From Colwellia sp. (GTDB lineage: Bacteria > Pseudomonadota > Gammaproteobacteria > Enterobacterales > Alteromonadaceae): a DNA stretch of 64,000 bases. Made by a program: the position numbers and the translations under genes. The stretch spans positions 1 to 64,000 of the forward strand of contig JABSOZ010000024.1 of assembly GCA_013215295.1 (NCBI GenBank), given 5' to 3'. Of this stretch, positions 39,279 to 47,178 are shown piece by piece. Under the pieces are notes generated by a model. It saw only the letters and a program-made list of their open reading frames with translations. It searched no databases and was not told the origin of the DNA. Every line of letters begins with the position of its first letter. Position 1 is the stretch's first letter.

Positions 39279-41390
39279 GTGCAAAATAAAATAAGAATTG
39301 GTGACCAAGTAGTGTGTTGGCAATCATCTTGCGTGATAAACGAGCAAGGTGAACATAAACTTGAACCACTAGCATTAGCTTTTTTAAAGTTCTTATCTGA
39401 ACATCAAGGGCAAGTTGTCAGCCGAACACAACTTTTGCAGGCAGTTTGGCATAATCGCGAAGTATCAGATGATGCTATTCGCCGCGTTGTGAGAATGCTA
39501 AGAACCGCATTGGGTGATGATGCAAAATCTCCTCGATATATTAAAACATTACCTTTACAGGGTTATATGTTATTGCCCGCAGTTATTGCTTTTGATGAGG
39601 TGACTACGACCAATAAAGCAACAGCAATAAAAAAGAGCTTACCTTCATATAGTTCTTTAGTGTGGGTTATAGGTTTTATGCTAGTATTGGTGATCATCGC
39701 TACGCTATTTTTCTGGCAACAATCTACCCAACAGAAAAACACTACGCTATCACCTAAGGTTGCAAAGCTCACTCATCTTGCGGGTGCGCAGGCGCAAGGG
39801 AATTTTTGCCATGTCAATAACACCTTAATATTTGTTCATCGCTCCAACCGTAATACCCCCTCAGCTTTATATAGCAAAAACTTAACCACAAAAACCGTAA
39901 AACGCTTAACGTTTACTGATGACAATGTGGTCTTTGCACGATTTTCCCCAGACTGTCAGCAATTAGCCTACACAATTCAACAAGCAGAAGGTAAAGCGAC
40001 CTACCTAGCAAGTTATACTCAACAAGGCTTAACTAATGTTATTTCATTAACGAATGACAATGATTTGAATGATAATCAAAGTAGTACATTTTTATCTTGG
40101 TCTGCTGATGGCAAGTCGTTATATTTTTCCACCAAGCGTTTAGCTGAAAATAACAGTAGCGCTATCAGCGCTGAAATTAATAACTCAGCGGTAATCTCTC
40201 GTTATATCTTACAAGGCAAGAATTGGCAGCAAGTAACCTTTTCATTAGTTGAAGGCGCGGGAGATTATTTGGCGCAAGAATCTTTAGATGGTCGCTATCT
40301 CGCGGTATTAAGAAATAGTGTTGGTGGTCGATTTTCAATTCTGGTGCTAGATTTAGATACACAAGCCATTGCCGTTGAACGCCATCTATCCTTTCGCCCC
40401 AAGAAACTTGTTTGGCTTAGTGATGATAGTGAAAGCCTAGCTTTATCGGGCGTTAAGGGGCTGTTCTTTTATTACAATATATTGCATGACGAGCTACGAG
40501 AACAAACAGGTAATAAAATTACTCTGAAAGATGTCGCTTACCATTGTGGTGATAAATGCTTCTTTATGAGGAAGTATGATATGAATTTTACGGATATCAA
40601 AGAAGTGCCAAACCCATTTTTACCCGATATTAAATTAGCGACTATACACATAGAATCTACTGGGGCTGACTTTAACCCAGTCTATAGCGCCGATGGCGAC
40701 ACTATCTACTTCACTAAAAGTCGAGAAAATGATGGTGAGTTAATACGTAGGACGTCAAACGGAGATGAGGATTCCCTCTTTCGTTTTGGCAGCAGACAGT
40801 CAATTCATGACTTACAAATTGGCCCTAATGAAAAGTATGCCACAGGTAAGCTTGATAGACGGGTTTTTGTATTGGAATTAAAGACTAAAGCCATACAGTT
40901 TATAACCTCTCAGCAAGAGCAAGCATTTTTTCCTTTATTCGATCAGATGGGTAAACACCTTTATTTTTCTAGAATAGAACAAGATAAGGTTGTTTTGCAA
41001 AAGTACCACCTTGAAAATCAGACAATAACTACAGCTGATAAAGGCTTTTATGCTAGATTTGAAAACAAATATAACGAAATATACTTAGTCAGTAGTGAAT
41101 ACATGCTTTACAAACAATTAAGTGATGGCAGCCTAACGTTTATCGTGCAACTGGGTCGTAACCCTTATCATAGCTGGCAGGTGTTTGAGCATTACGTTTA
41201 TTTCACTACAGATAAAGGTAGTGATGTTGAAATACACCGTATTGATATCAATACAGGGAAAACACAGAAAAAAATCTTATTTCAGAACTCCAACAGATTT
41301 CATTTTAGGTTACACCCTAGTGGCAATAAAATGCTGGTTGTTGAATCTTTATTATCGAATAGTGAATTGGTTAAAGTAACTTGGCAGTAA
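39279..41390 (+). CDS. ToxR/CadC-like regulator with propeller, divergent from the RND operon
   Basis: 703 aa from a GTG preceded by TAAGG. The OmpR-type winged helix is at about 10-100 (FLKFLSEHQGQVVSRTQLLQAVW, DDAIRRVVRMLRTALGDD, RYIKTLPLQGYML). A single membrane helix follows at about 128-147 (VWVIGFMLVLVIIATLFFW). The rest is a TolB/WD40-like propeller (RFSPDCQQLAYTIQQ, SADGKSLYFSTKR, SADGDTIYFTKSRENDGEL). It is a second copy of the regulator type at 11.6 kb. Divergence from the pump genes makes it their probable envelope-sensing controller. Confidence 0.85.
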   Translation: MQNKIRIGDQVVCWQSSCVINEQGEHKLEPLALAFLKFLSEHQGQVVSRTQLLQAVWHNREVSDDAIRRVVRMLRTALGDDAKSPRYIKTLPLQGYMLLPAVIAFDEVTTTNKATAIKKSLPSYSSLVWVIGFMLVLVIIATLFFWQQSTQQKNTTLSPKVAKLTHLAGAQAQGNFCHVNNTLIFVHRSNRNTPSALYSKNLTTKTVKRLTFTDDNVVFARFSPDCQQLAYTIQQAEGKATYLASYTQQGLTNVISLTNDNDLNDNQSSTFLSWSADGKSLYFSTKRLAENNSSAISAEINNSAVISRYILQGKNWQQVTFSLVEGAGDYLAQESLDGRYLAVLRNSVGGRFSILVLDLDTQAIAVERHLSFRPKKLVWLSDDSESLALSGVKGLFFYYNILHDELREQTGNKITLKDVAYHCGDKCFFMRKYDMNFTDIKEVPNPFLPDIKLATIHIESTGADFNPVYSADGDTIYFTKSRENDGELIRRTSNGDEDSLFRFGSRQSIHDLQIGPNEKYATGKLDRRVFVLELKTKAIQFITSQQEQAFFPLFDQMGKHLYFSRIEQDKVVLQKYHLENQTITTADKGFYARFENKYNEIYLVSSEYMLYKQLSDGSLTFIVQLGRNPYHSWQVFEHYVYFTTDKGSDVEIHRIDINTGKTQKKILFQNSNRFHFRLHPSGNKMLVVESLLSNSELVKVTWQ

Positions 41391-41631
41391 ATTACCTTAT
41401 GGGCCGGTAGTGGCATTGTTAATTTGTGCACTACATTAGATTGATGTCATCTCCTACAAGAAAGAGTCGTCGTTAAAATAACCCATCAGTGTCAACTTTT
41501 AGCGATGTTTGTCCTGTTGAATTGCTTGTTATGTGTAAGTTATACAAAAAAGTTGTATGCAAACAACAAGAATATAATTACTGATAATAATAAATAATTT
41601 TCACTTCATAAAGGAGCGCAACTCGAAATGC

Positions 41632-42303
41632 CTATGTAGCTAATGAACGTGTAACTGCGGCTATAACCAATCGTCCAATCCACTCACCGAGCAAGACATG
41701 TTTACCGCAAAATGCGATTTTTGGCGAGCCATTTCCACTGACAACAGCAATAGCATCGGTTCCAGTTCCTGTTGCTAATCTACCAGATATTGGGCTTAAA
41801 ACATCGGCATCTTGCAAGGCGGCTGCCTTGCCTTCTGTAGCAACCATGACGGCTTCTAACATGGCTGCATCCGTTAACCTAGCTGAGCAGATTAATATGA
41901 GGTTTATGGTACCGACCTCTTCTGACATGCCTAATAATTCACGTATGTCAGCTTTATCTCCTGCACGCCGAGCGTTATTTATTCCTGTCGTGACCAGTAC
42001 GGTAATATCAACGCCTTCTATACAAGCTTGCTCAATACAAAGCGAATTCATCGATGCTGCTGTCATCATGCCGACAACATTACCTTCCCAGCCTTGAGTT
42101 TTGGCATAATCGCGTAGACTCTTATCTGGTGCCTCACAAGAGGATGAGTCTTGGGCTACTTTTCGATTCACAATATGATCTGCTTTAATTAAACCACCGT
42201 TCAAAATGGCCGAGCTCATCACCCGTTGCGGCGACGAAAAGGCGACATGGATATGTTCACCATTGTGCTGCAGTTGGGTAAAACTATTAATATTTATAGT
42301 CAT
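41632..42303 (-). CDS. cbiZ: Adenosylcobinamide amidohydrolase CbiZ
   Basis: 223 aa. The CbiZ pattern is visible: SSAILNGGLIKADHIVN, VGMMTAASMNSL, VTTGINNARRAGD and LATGTGTDAIAVVSG near the C-terminus. CbiZ cleaves the amide of adenosylcobinamide or pseudo-B12, salvaging cobinamide for B12 assembly. It stands alone with no other cobalamin gene and no cobalamin riboswitch visible upstream. Its start ATG falls in the last copy of a 22-bp tandem repeat in which each unit carries its own ATG. Confidence 0.82.
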   Translation of the reverse strand: MTININSFTQLQHNGEHIHVAFSSPQRVMSSAILNGGLIKADHIVNRKVAQDSSSCEAPDKSLRDYAKTQGWEGNVVGMMTAASMNSLCIEQACIEGVDITVLVTTGINNARRAGDKADIRELLGMSEEVGTINLILICSARLTDAAMLEAVMVATEGKAAALQDADVLSPISGRLATGTGTDAIAVVSGNGSPKIAFCGKHVLLGEWIGRLVIAAVTRSLAT

Positions 42304-42358
42304 AGATATTAATTTTTATAGTCATAGATATTAATTTTTATAGTCATAGATATTAATT
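42286..42358 (-). repeat. 22-bp tandem repeat spanning the cbiZ start
   Basis: Two identical 22-bp units (42301-42322 and 42323-42344) are followed by 14 bases of a third and preceded by a partial unit with one mismatch. Each unit contains CAT, so the minus strand has ATG ACT ATA three times in a row. Only the last ATG opens into cbiZ; the others end after about 12 codons because 22 is not a multiple of three. Confidence 0.85.
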
Positions 42359-42474
42359 ACGATATTTCCTTGTTGTAGGTGACAAATATCTGTCCCTGCA
42401 ATTGATGCTATATTTCGTCGAAACATGAAAGACTTGCCTCAATTATTACGGTGATTCAAAATACCTTCAAGACA

Positions 42475-42576
42475 CATAACGCCCTACTAAGCAGCAATAA
42501 AATAGTTGGTTAAAATAAGCGACGAAAGAGCAAATAGCCAACTGCTTTTTGTCCTATTTGAAAACCCTTGTTAGGC
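42475..42576 (-). other. attC site of the GNAT cassette
   Basis: Read on the minus strand it opens with GCCTAAC (exact RYYYAAC) at 42576-42570 and ends with GGCGTTATG. Inner arms AGTTGGCTATTT and the complement GTTGGTTAAAATAAG pair imperfectly. It lies 10 bp beyond the stop of the acetyltransferase gene, as expected for a gene-attC cassette. Left of it lies ordinary chromosome (cbiZ), so this is one end of the array. Confidence 0.8.
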
Positions 42577-42585
42577 AGTAGAAGC

Positions 42586-43088
42586 TCACAGCTTCAATTT
42601 CATTGGCTGAACAGCTAATATTGATGCATCCCGAAGCTTTTCCACAGGACCATAAGGTTCAAACCCATAAGCTTTATATAATTTTACAGCCGGTAAATTC
42701 ACCGTTGTTACGGCTAATGAAATATGATCTAAATCCGAATTTTTCGCCCATGCTATGATATTTTTAAGCAATAAACTACCAACCCCATGACCTCGAACAT
42801 CTGGAGAAACCCACATTTGATAGATATGAGCAGTTTTATCTTGGGGATTATGAAGCAGCCCCAAGCTAGACCAACAGCAATACCATTTAGCTCAGCAATA
42901 AGTGGCCGTGCATATTTCGCGCGATTCTTCAGATCAAGACGAGTAACCCACTCATCATTTGAAAATAAAGACTCATGTTCATAACTACTGCCAAACGAAC
43001 CAGGAGAGTCTTGAAGAGACATCAGCCGGAGGTTTCTATATATCGCCCAATCTTCCTTATTCATGACTCTTATATTCAACCCACTCAC
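42586..43088 (-). pseudogene. GNAT acetyltransferase cassette gene with one-base frameshift
   Basis: Two overlapping frames make one 167-residue GNAT. The first part runs MSGLNIRVMNKEDW to IAVGLAWG, and the second continues LLHNPQDKTAHIYQMWVSPD with the CoA loop RGHGVGSLLL and TTVNLPAVKLYKAYGF. The break is at about 42855 in a run of four Gs; one more G would restore a single frame. It is either a real inactivating slip or a sequencing error. The gene lies between two attC sites. Confidence 0.8.
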
Positions 43089-43104
43089 TTAGCTATCCTC
43101 TGCG

Positions 43105-43203
43105 GCCTAACGCCCTATTAAGCGGCGATATATTGTTGGCTAAAATTCCGAGCAACGAAGCTAGCCAACTGTTTAGCGTCCGTCTTGTGTAGCTTTGTTA
43201 TAC
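43105..43203 (-). other. attC site of the outer-membrane-like cassette
   Basis: On the minus strand it opens with GTATAAC next to the stop of the gene at 43205 and ends with GGGCGTTAGGC. The inner arms GTTGGCT and AGCCAAC pair across CGAGCAACGAAG. The size (99 bp) and box order match the other sites in this window. Confidence 0.8.
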
Positions 43204-43204
43204 G

Positions 43205-43636
43205 CTAAAACTTATAGCCAACATTTAATGTTATAGCTGTTTTAATTTCGTGGCCATGGCTCGAATCACCCTGAATATGCGCTATGCCATCTTGAAGAGT
43301 ATATCCAAGACCTGTTCCTACAACCCAACCATCTTCAGAGAAACCGTTAAGATGATAATCATAAGTAACAAATAAGAACCCTCGACTACTCTGAATCTCT
43401 TCCCTACCTGCAACAAGTCCAAAAGCATGCTTTGAGTTTTGACTAAAGGTCGTTTGAACCCCCGCAGAATATCCAACTAGCCCAAGTGAACCGTAATATT
43501 TACTAGATTCTGTTTTATAAGAGAACTGAGCGCCTAATACTCCACCATATTGGTGACCGAAACCGACAGTTGTTTCATATTCTCCTGCAGCGCTGGATAG
43601 AGAAATAAACGACAAAGCGATAATAATTTTTTTCAT
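43205..43636 (-). CDS. Small outer-membrane beta-barrel-like protein (cassette gene)
   Basis: 143 aa with a signal peptide (KKIIIALSFISLSSAAG). The mature chain is a run of amphipathic beta strands (YETTVGFGHQYGGVLGAQFSY, YYGSLGLVGYSAGV, GFLFVTYDYHL) and ends TLNVGYKF, where the terminal aromatic residue is the outer-membrane insertion signal. It is probably a small barrel. It is the first cassette of its block, next to the leader repeat at 43.7 kb. Confidence 0.7.
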   Translation of the reverse strand: MKKIIIALSFISLSSAAGEYETTVGFGHQYGGVLGAQFSYKTESSKYYGSLGLVGYSAGVQTTFSQNSKHAFGLVAGREEIQSSRGFLFVTYDYHLNGFSEDGWVVGTGLGYTLQDGIAHIQGDSSHGHEIKTAITLNVGYKF

Positions 43637-43717
43637 GAAATTCCATTTATAAAGAAAGAACTAGAGGCACCCCTAGCGTAGGGCGGCTTATTAGACGGGA
43701 AAAACTTGTTTTTTACA

Positions 43718-43862
43718 AGTCATTAACCACCTTGATTTTTATAATAGAAACTACCTTTATATTCTCAGTATATCAAGCGTTTATTGACTCCTTTAATAAG
43801 CTTTTGAAGAATGCATGTTTTTATCACATATTCTCTGGTGAAAGCGTGCAAAAAAGGTATAT
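43718..43862 (-). repeat. Leader repeat, copy A
   Basis: About 145 bp aligns with 50621-50769 at roughly three-quarters identity by eye. Shared blocks include TCATTAACC, ATATTCTCAGTATA, GCATGTTTT and GGTGAAAGCGTG followed by an A-run. Both copies end about 60-80 bp before the first gene of a cassette block. On the plus side the same repeat leads into the damaged gene at 43846. Confidence 0.75.
43767..43775 (-). promoter_or_regulatory. Extended -10 promoter candidate in leader copy A
   Basis: On the minus strand TGATATACT is an extended -10 (TG-N-TATACT). The same element, TGCTATACT, is at the matching place in copy B. It points toward the cassette gene 131 bp away. No strong -35 is visible, which is usual for extended -10 promoters. 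Confidence 0.5.
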
Positions 43863-44254
43863 AACGTCGAGCTTAACCTATGGTCTCCTGAAGAGCTTCC
43901 ACCTGAGGAGGAAAAATCAGCTGAGATAGGCGGCAATTACTTCTATTTATACAACCCTGAGGAAGTTTCTATTGATAGCGACCAAAATAACCGCACTGTT
44001 GAATTTACTTTTCATCCAAGCTTAAAGAAGCGCTATCAATTTCGATGGCTTACCGCAGATTATCCACAATATGTCACTTTACAAAAGAAAACAAAGCGTA
44101 AAATGAAAGTGCAATTAAGTGATGGCCCACTTGTTGATAATATATATTTTGAAGTGTGGGTTCTCGATACACTTACCGGGGAGGTGTTTATGTGTGATCC
44201 TATCATTGTTGTTACTGGTGGCAATGGCAGTACGCCAGTAACAGATTTTGGGTA
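43846..44254 (+). pseudogene. Unidentified beta-rich protein gene with frameshift at its start
   Basis: A clean frame runs from about 43851 to the TAA at 44254: KKVYNVELNLWSPEELPPEE ... NYFYLYNPEEV ... YPQYVTLQKKTKRK ... LDTLTGEVFMCDPIIVV. It has no in-frame start. A GTG at 43846 with GGTGA upstream would fit if one more A stood in the following run of six, giving MQKKVYNVEL, about 137 aa. The region between leader repeat and gene is shared with copy B at 50.75 kb, where the frame stops at once. The family is not recognised; the ending faintly recalls small DP-EP type proteins of Alteromonadales. Confidence 0.6.
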
Positions 44255-44743
44255 ACTGCCAATTTTAAAAAAAGTCCTTTAAACGGTCTTCGAGTTCAAT
44301 CATAAATCGATTCAAGGCCGTTTTCCAGTATCCCCTTGAGCGCGTTACTAATGATCACTTTAGCCAAAAAATGGTCGTTTGGTTTTAGTTACATTACGTC
44401 AACTACAGGCTGTAAATCTGCTATAAATTGTGACAAGAACTCGCTATATCTATCAGTCACAATGAGCCTATCGCGGTCATTAACTAGAACTTAATTCAAC
44501 TCGATAATTAGTCCGCACCGTCACTTGAACTCAAGCGGAGAAAACGACCACCATCATCATTGAGAAAAAATGCGCTAAAAATAGTAACTCTAGTCAGTAA
44601 AAATTATACATAACCAATTTTTTTAAAATAGAATCAAATGCTCTAACACATTGGTTAGGGATTGAGTTAATATCAGCCAACTTTGCCTTTATAATAACGG
44701 TAACTATTTTACCGCTTAAAAACAACTACGGACATATAGAGTT
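44255..44743. other. Intergenic region with a possible short gene remnant
   Basis: About 490 bp. On the minus strand 44389-44500 reads about 35 codons (NDRDRLIVTDRYSEFL, then QFIADLQPVVDVM and a stop) with protein-like composition but no start or family match. The rest shows nothing clear. Confidence 0.35.
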
Positions 44744-45409
44744 ATGCGTTTATTTGATATTTTGTCGGTTCTTTATGAGCCTGTTAATCTTCTAGATAAC
44801 CATGAGCATTTATTGTCATATATTCAACCTAAACTCAATGATGATGGTTCCTGCCCTATTTTCAAAGAAGCAGGTGAGAGATATGACTTGCTCCAGTACG
44901 CTGATTCGCCAGAACAACGCAAAAACCTACTGGACTTAGTTATTCGACTTAATAGACTGGTGCGCTGGATACATATAAAAACAGATGTAATGTGGTTTGG
45001 CATTTATTTGTCTCACGGAAATAAATTGGTGAAATATGTTTACAACGGTGATATGTCTAAAGCGGAATTTCCAATTGCTCCTGAATATCTTGATAAGTCG
45101 ATAAATACCAGAGTAATCATGGAAAGGAAGCATTATTATATTCCCAACGTTGCCGAACATGATGGTCCATATTATCGCTGTGACGCTAAAGTAAAGTCTG
45201 AGCTATGCTGCCCTATTTTTGATCCCGAAGGAGATGTTATCGGTATTTTTGATTGCGAAGATTACCGTGAAAACTTCTTTGATGAAAAAATAGGGTTTAT
45301 TAGCACTAAGGTGAAAAAAGCGATTGAGATTTTTCTCGAAGACCACCCTTATATCACTCATCTGGGTTATAGCCACTTTAACCCTAATACGTACAACCCT
45401 CCTGCTTGA
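44744..45409 (+). CDS. GAF-domain protein
   Basis: 221 aa, soluble. After an N-terminal helical part, about 75-200 reads as a GAF fold: RWIHIKTDVMWFGIYLSHGNKLVKYVY, KHYYIPNVAEHDGPYYRCDAKVKSELCCPIFDPEGDVIGIFDCED. GAF domains bind small ligands or act in free-methionine sulfoxide reductases; the cysteines here (CDAK, LCCP, DCED) could support either. No output domain is present. The gene lies between two cassette blocks on the opposite strand to the cassettes. Confidence 0.7.
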   Translation: MRLFDILSVLYEPVNLLDNHEHLLSYIQPKLNDDGSCPIFKEAGERYDLLQYADSPEQRKNLLDLVIRLNRLVRWIHIKTDVMWFGIYLSHGNKLVKYVYNGDMSKAEFPIAPEYLDKSINTRVIMERKHYYIPNVAEHDGPYYRCDAKVKSELCCPIFDPEGDVIGIFDCEDYRENFFDEKIGFISTKVKKAIEIFLEDHPYITHLGYSHFNPNTYNPPA

Positions 45410-45751
45410 TAATTTCATAAATAGAGATTATCAACGTAAGGTTAGTAGCGAAGTAATTATTGTAACCTGAAAAAACATTCAGATTACAATGGCCGTTTTT
45501 TCACTTTTAATACCGCGGCTGATTAGTCGAAGCGGAAGTCATAAGTGCGTCAACAATGCTAACAACCGCTTTAAGTCATTGAGCTGCCGTTAGCAATGCG
45601 CATTTTGTTGTCAGTTCAAACTTTCACTATATTAAGAATAGTGTTCTTAAGCCCAAAGTTTCCTATTTAGCGAGTTGCTAATGATAACTTTTACCACATT
45701 CGAGACATTAAGAAATTATATGAATAGTGTATTTGGATTAGATTTTGTATC
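45410..45751. other. Intergenic region with degenerate repeats
   Basis: It contains AAGCGGAAGTC, GAGCTGCCGTTAG and, at 45704-45751, the tail element shared with 56.56-56.61 kb (GACATTA, then GGATTAGATTTTGTATC). No frame was supported. GAGTTGCCGTTAG recurs at 56.47 kb, so the similarity to that region extends beyond the tail element. Confidence 0.45.
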
Positions 45752-45854
45752 GAGAACGCCACGTTAAGCGGCAAATAATAGCTGACTAAAAGGTGTGAGG
45801 TACGAACAACTGCCAGCTGTTATTTGTCCGTTTGACGCCTTATAGTTGTTAGGT
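45752..45854 (-). other. attC site of the Coq4-like/VanZ cassette
   Basis: The minus strand opens with ACCTAAC (exact RYYYAAC), whose TAA is also the VanZ stop codon. It ends with GTGGCGTTCT, a slightly altered last box. Arms AGCTGGCAGTTG and TAGCTGACTAAAAG pair imperfectly. The size is 103 bp. It is the last site of the block. Confidence 0.8.
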
Positions 45855-46226
45855 GTGTTTTTCAATAAACTTAGTTATAAGGCTGAAAGTAATAATACCA
45901 ACAAAATCAGCAAGTAAATCAGTTGCGTCTAGCGTCCTATTTGGTATGAAATATTGACTTAACTCTTCAACTAAAACCAATACGAAAACAACAACTGAAC
46001 CTATATAAATGTTAGAAGACATTAATGTGATACATTTGAGTTTAAAAGCAAAGTTAGCACCTAAAGTTAACAAGCCAAATAAGCAAAAATGTCCTAGTTT
46101 GTCTCCGTTAGGAATACTTGCTACGAATTCAAAAAACACACTGTTTTGAGCTGTATTAGCTAAATATATAATCCATGCAATAAACCCCAAAAAAGCGACT
46201 GATAAAATAGAAATCAACTTATGCAT
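45849..46226 (-). CDS. VanZ-family membrane protein (cassette gene)
   Basis: 125 aa, four hydrophobic helices. VanZ motifs are visible: NGDKLGHFCLFGLLTLG, LVLVEELSQYFIPNRT and LDATDLLADFVGI. VanZ proteins are linked to glycopeptide tolerance and cell-envelope stress, though most have unknown roles. It overlaps the upstream Coq4-like gene by 13 bases, so both travel in one cassette. Its stop is built into the first attC box. Confidence 0.82.
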   Translation of the reverse strand: MHKLISILSVAFLGFIAWIIYLANTAQNSVFFEFVASIPNGDKLGHFCLFGLLTLGANFAFKLKCITLMSSNIYIGSVVVFVLVLVEELSQYFIPNRTLDATDLLADFVGIITFSLITKFIEKHT

Positions 46227-46675
46227 AATTCTTCTCTTAATTGTAAAAGAGGCTTGTTAATCATTTCGATTACATCGTAACCTTTCAATTTCTTGGCCTT
46301 TTTACCTCTAATAATTTCAACTTTAAATATTTGATATTTTGTTGGAAACAAAATCAAACCCAATATAAATAAAACCCTACCTGCAAACGTTGAATTATTA
46401 TTTCCCCACATAAAAGCTTGTAACTTCAATTCCTCAATCGAGGTTGTTCCATAACCGAGAAGCGTATGGTACGCATCATGCATTTCATATTTAGGCAAAT
46501 AATTAAATTCCCGTGAATTTAAAAACTCATATAAATGAAAACCTAATGTATTTTCATTCATATCTTTTAAATCATCAAAAGAAAAAGGCCATACAGGTGG
46601 TCTCCGGAATACATTTAAAAATGGGACACTCCATTGAATTAGCTTTTCAATAACTCGATGCATACTCAGATCCAT
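46214..46675 (-). CDS. Coq4-like protein (cassette gene)
   Basis: 153 aa from the ATG at 46675; a TTG five codons upstream lies inside the neighbouring attC. The metal-site pattern H66-D-x-x-H70-x11-E82 (MHDAYHTLLGYGTTSIEE) and AFMWGNNNSTFAG match the Coq4 family, which in mitochondria removes C1 of the ubiquinone precursor. Whether this bacterial cassette version acts on quinones is unknown. It overlaps the VanZ gene, giving an unusual two-gene cassette. Confidence 0.7.
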   Translation of the reverse strand: MDLSMHRVIEKLIQWSVPFLNVFRRPPVWPFSFDDLKDMNENTLGFHLYEFLNSREFNYLPKYEMHDAYHTLLGYGTTSIEELKLQAFMWGNNNSTFAGRVLFILGLILFPTKYQIFKVEIIRGKKAKKLKGYDVIEMINKPLLQLREELCIS

Positions 46676-46682
46676 GGACACA

Positions 46683-46780
46683 CCTAACAACCCATTAAGA
46701 GGCTTTCAATTGTTGGCTAAAATGTGAAGCGAAGCGGAACCTAGCCAACTGGATCAAAGTCCTGCTTGAATGGCTTATAG
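46683..46780 (-). other. attC site of the 88-aa membrane protein cassette
   Basis: The minus strand runs from CTATAAGCC to GTTGTTAGG. The inner arms CCAGTTGGCTAG and TTGTTGGCTAAAA pair across GAAGCGAAGCGG. GTCCTGCTTGAATGGC on the plus side is shared nearly base for base with the sites at 48.3, 48.9, 50.0 and 59.4 kb, marking one recent attC subfamily. Confidence 0.82.
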
Positions 46781-46809
46781 GTAAGCCAGTAATTATGTGG
46801 CAAGCAAAC

Positions 46810-47076
46810 TTACTTAAAAGCACAATATATTCCAAACGGCCATATTAGTAATGCAAGCCAAAAAGTTGTGTTGCTTCCCCCCTTATAGGCGGAGGCGACA
46901 CCTCGATACCATAGTCCGAACACAGCGACTAAAAGAGTAAGCAATATCGGGAATTCCCACACTTGCATCTCATCAATATTCAGCGCTCCATCTGCTAGTC
47001 GCTGATCAAAGAGAGCAAGTACAATAAAATAGGCTAAGCCAGAAATCCCCAAAAACGATAATATGCTACGACTCAT
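46810..47076 (-). CDS. Two-helix membrane protein (cassette gene)
   Basis: 88 aa with hydrophobic stretches at about 6-24 and 42-58 and a hydrophobic end (FWLALLIWPFGIYCAF). The ATG lies about ten bases from the upstream attC, giving almost no room for a private promoter. No family was recognised. Confidence 0.6.
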   Translation of the reverse strand: MSRSILSFLGISGLAYFIVLALFDQRLADGALNIDEMQVWEFPILLTLLVAVFGLWYRGVASAYKGGSNTTFWLALLIWPFGIYCAFK

Positions 47077-47084
47077 AAAGGCTA

Positions 47085-47178
47085 CCTAACGCCCTGGTAA
47101 GCGGCGAAAAAAGTTGGCTAAAATATACGAGGAACGTGCGTAGCCAACTGTTTAGCGTCCGTTTGAGCAGCTTGATAA
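47085..47178 (-). other. attC site read into by the 181-aa cassette gene
   Basis: The minus strand ends with GGGCGTTAGGT. The opening box is altered (TTTATCA instead of xxYYAAC). Inner arms GTTGGCTA and TAGCCAAC are intact around ACGAGGAACGTGCG. The upstream gene has no stop before it and reads through about 60 bases of the site. Confidence 0.72.

Noticed and set aside
42304-42474. A cobalamin riboswitch upstream of cbiZ
   Set aside because: No B12-box-like core was found; only the tandem repeat and AT-rich sequence are present.
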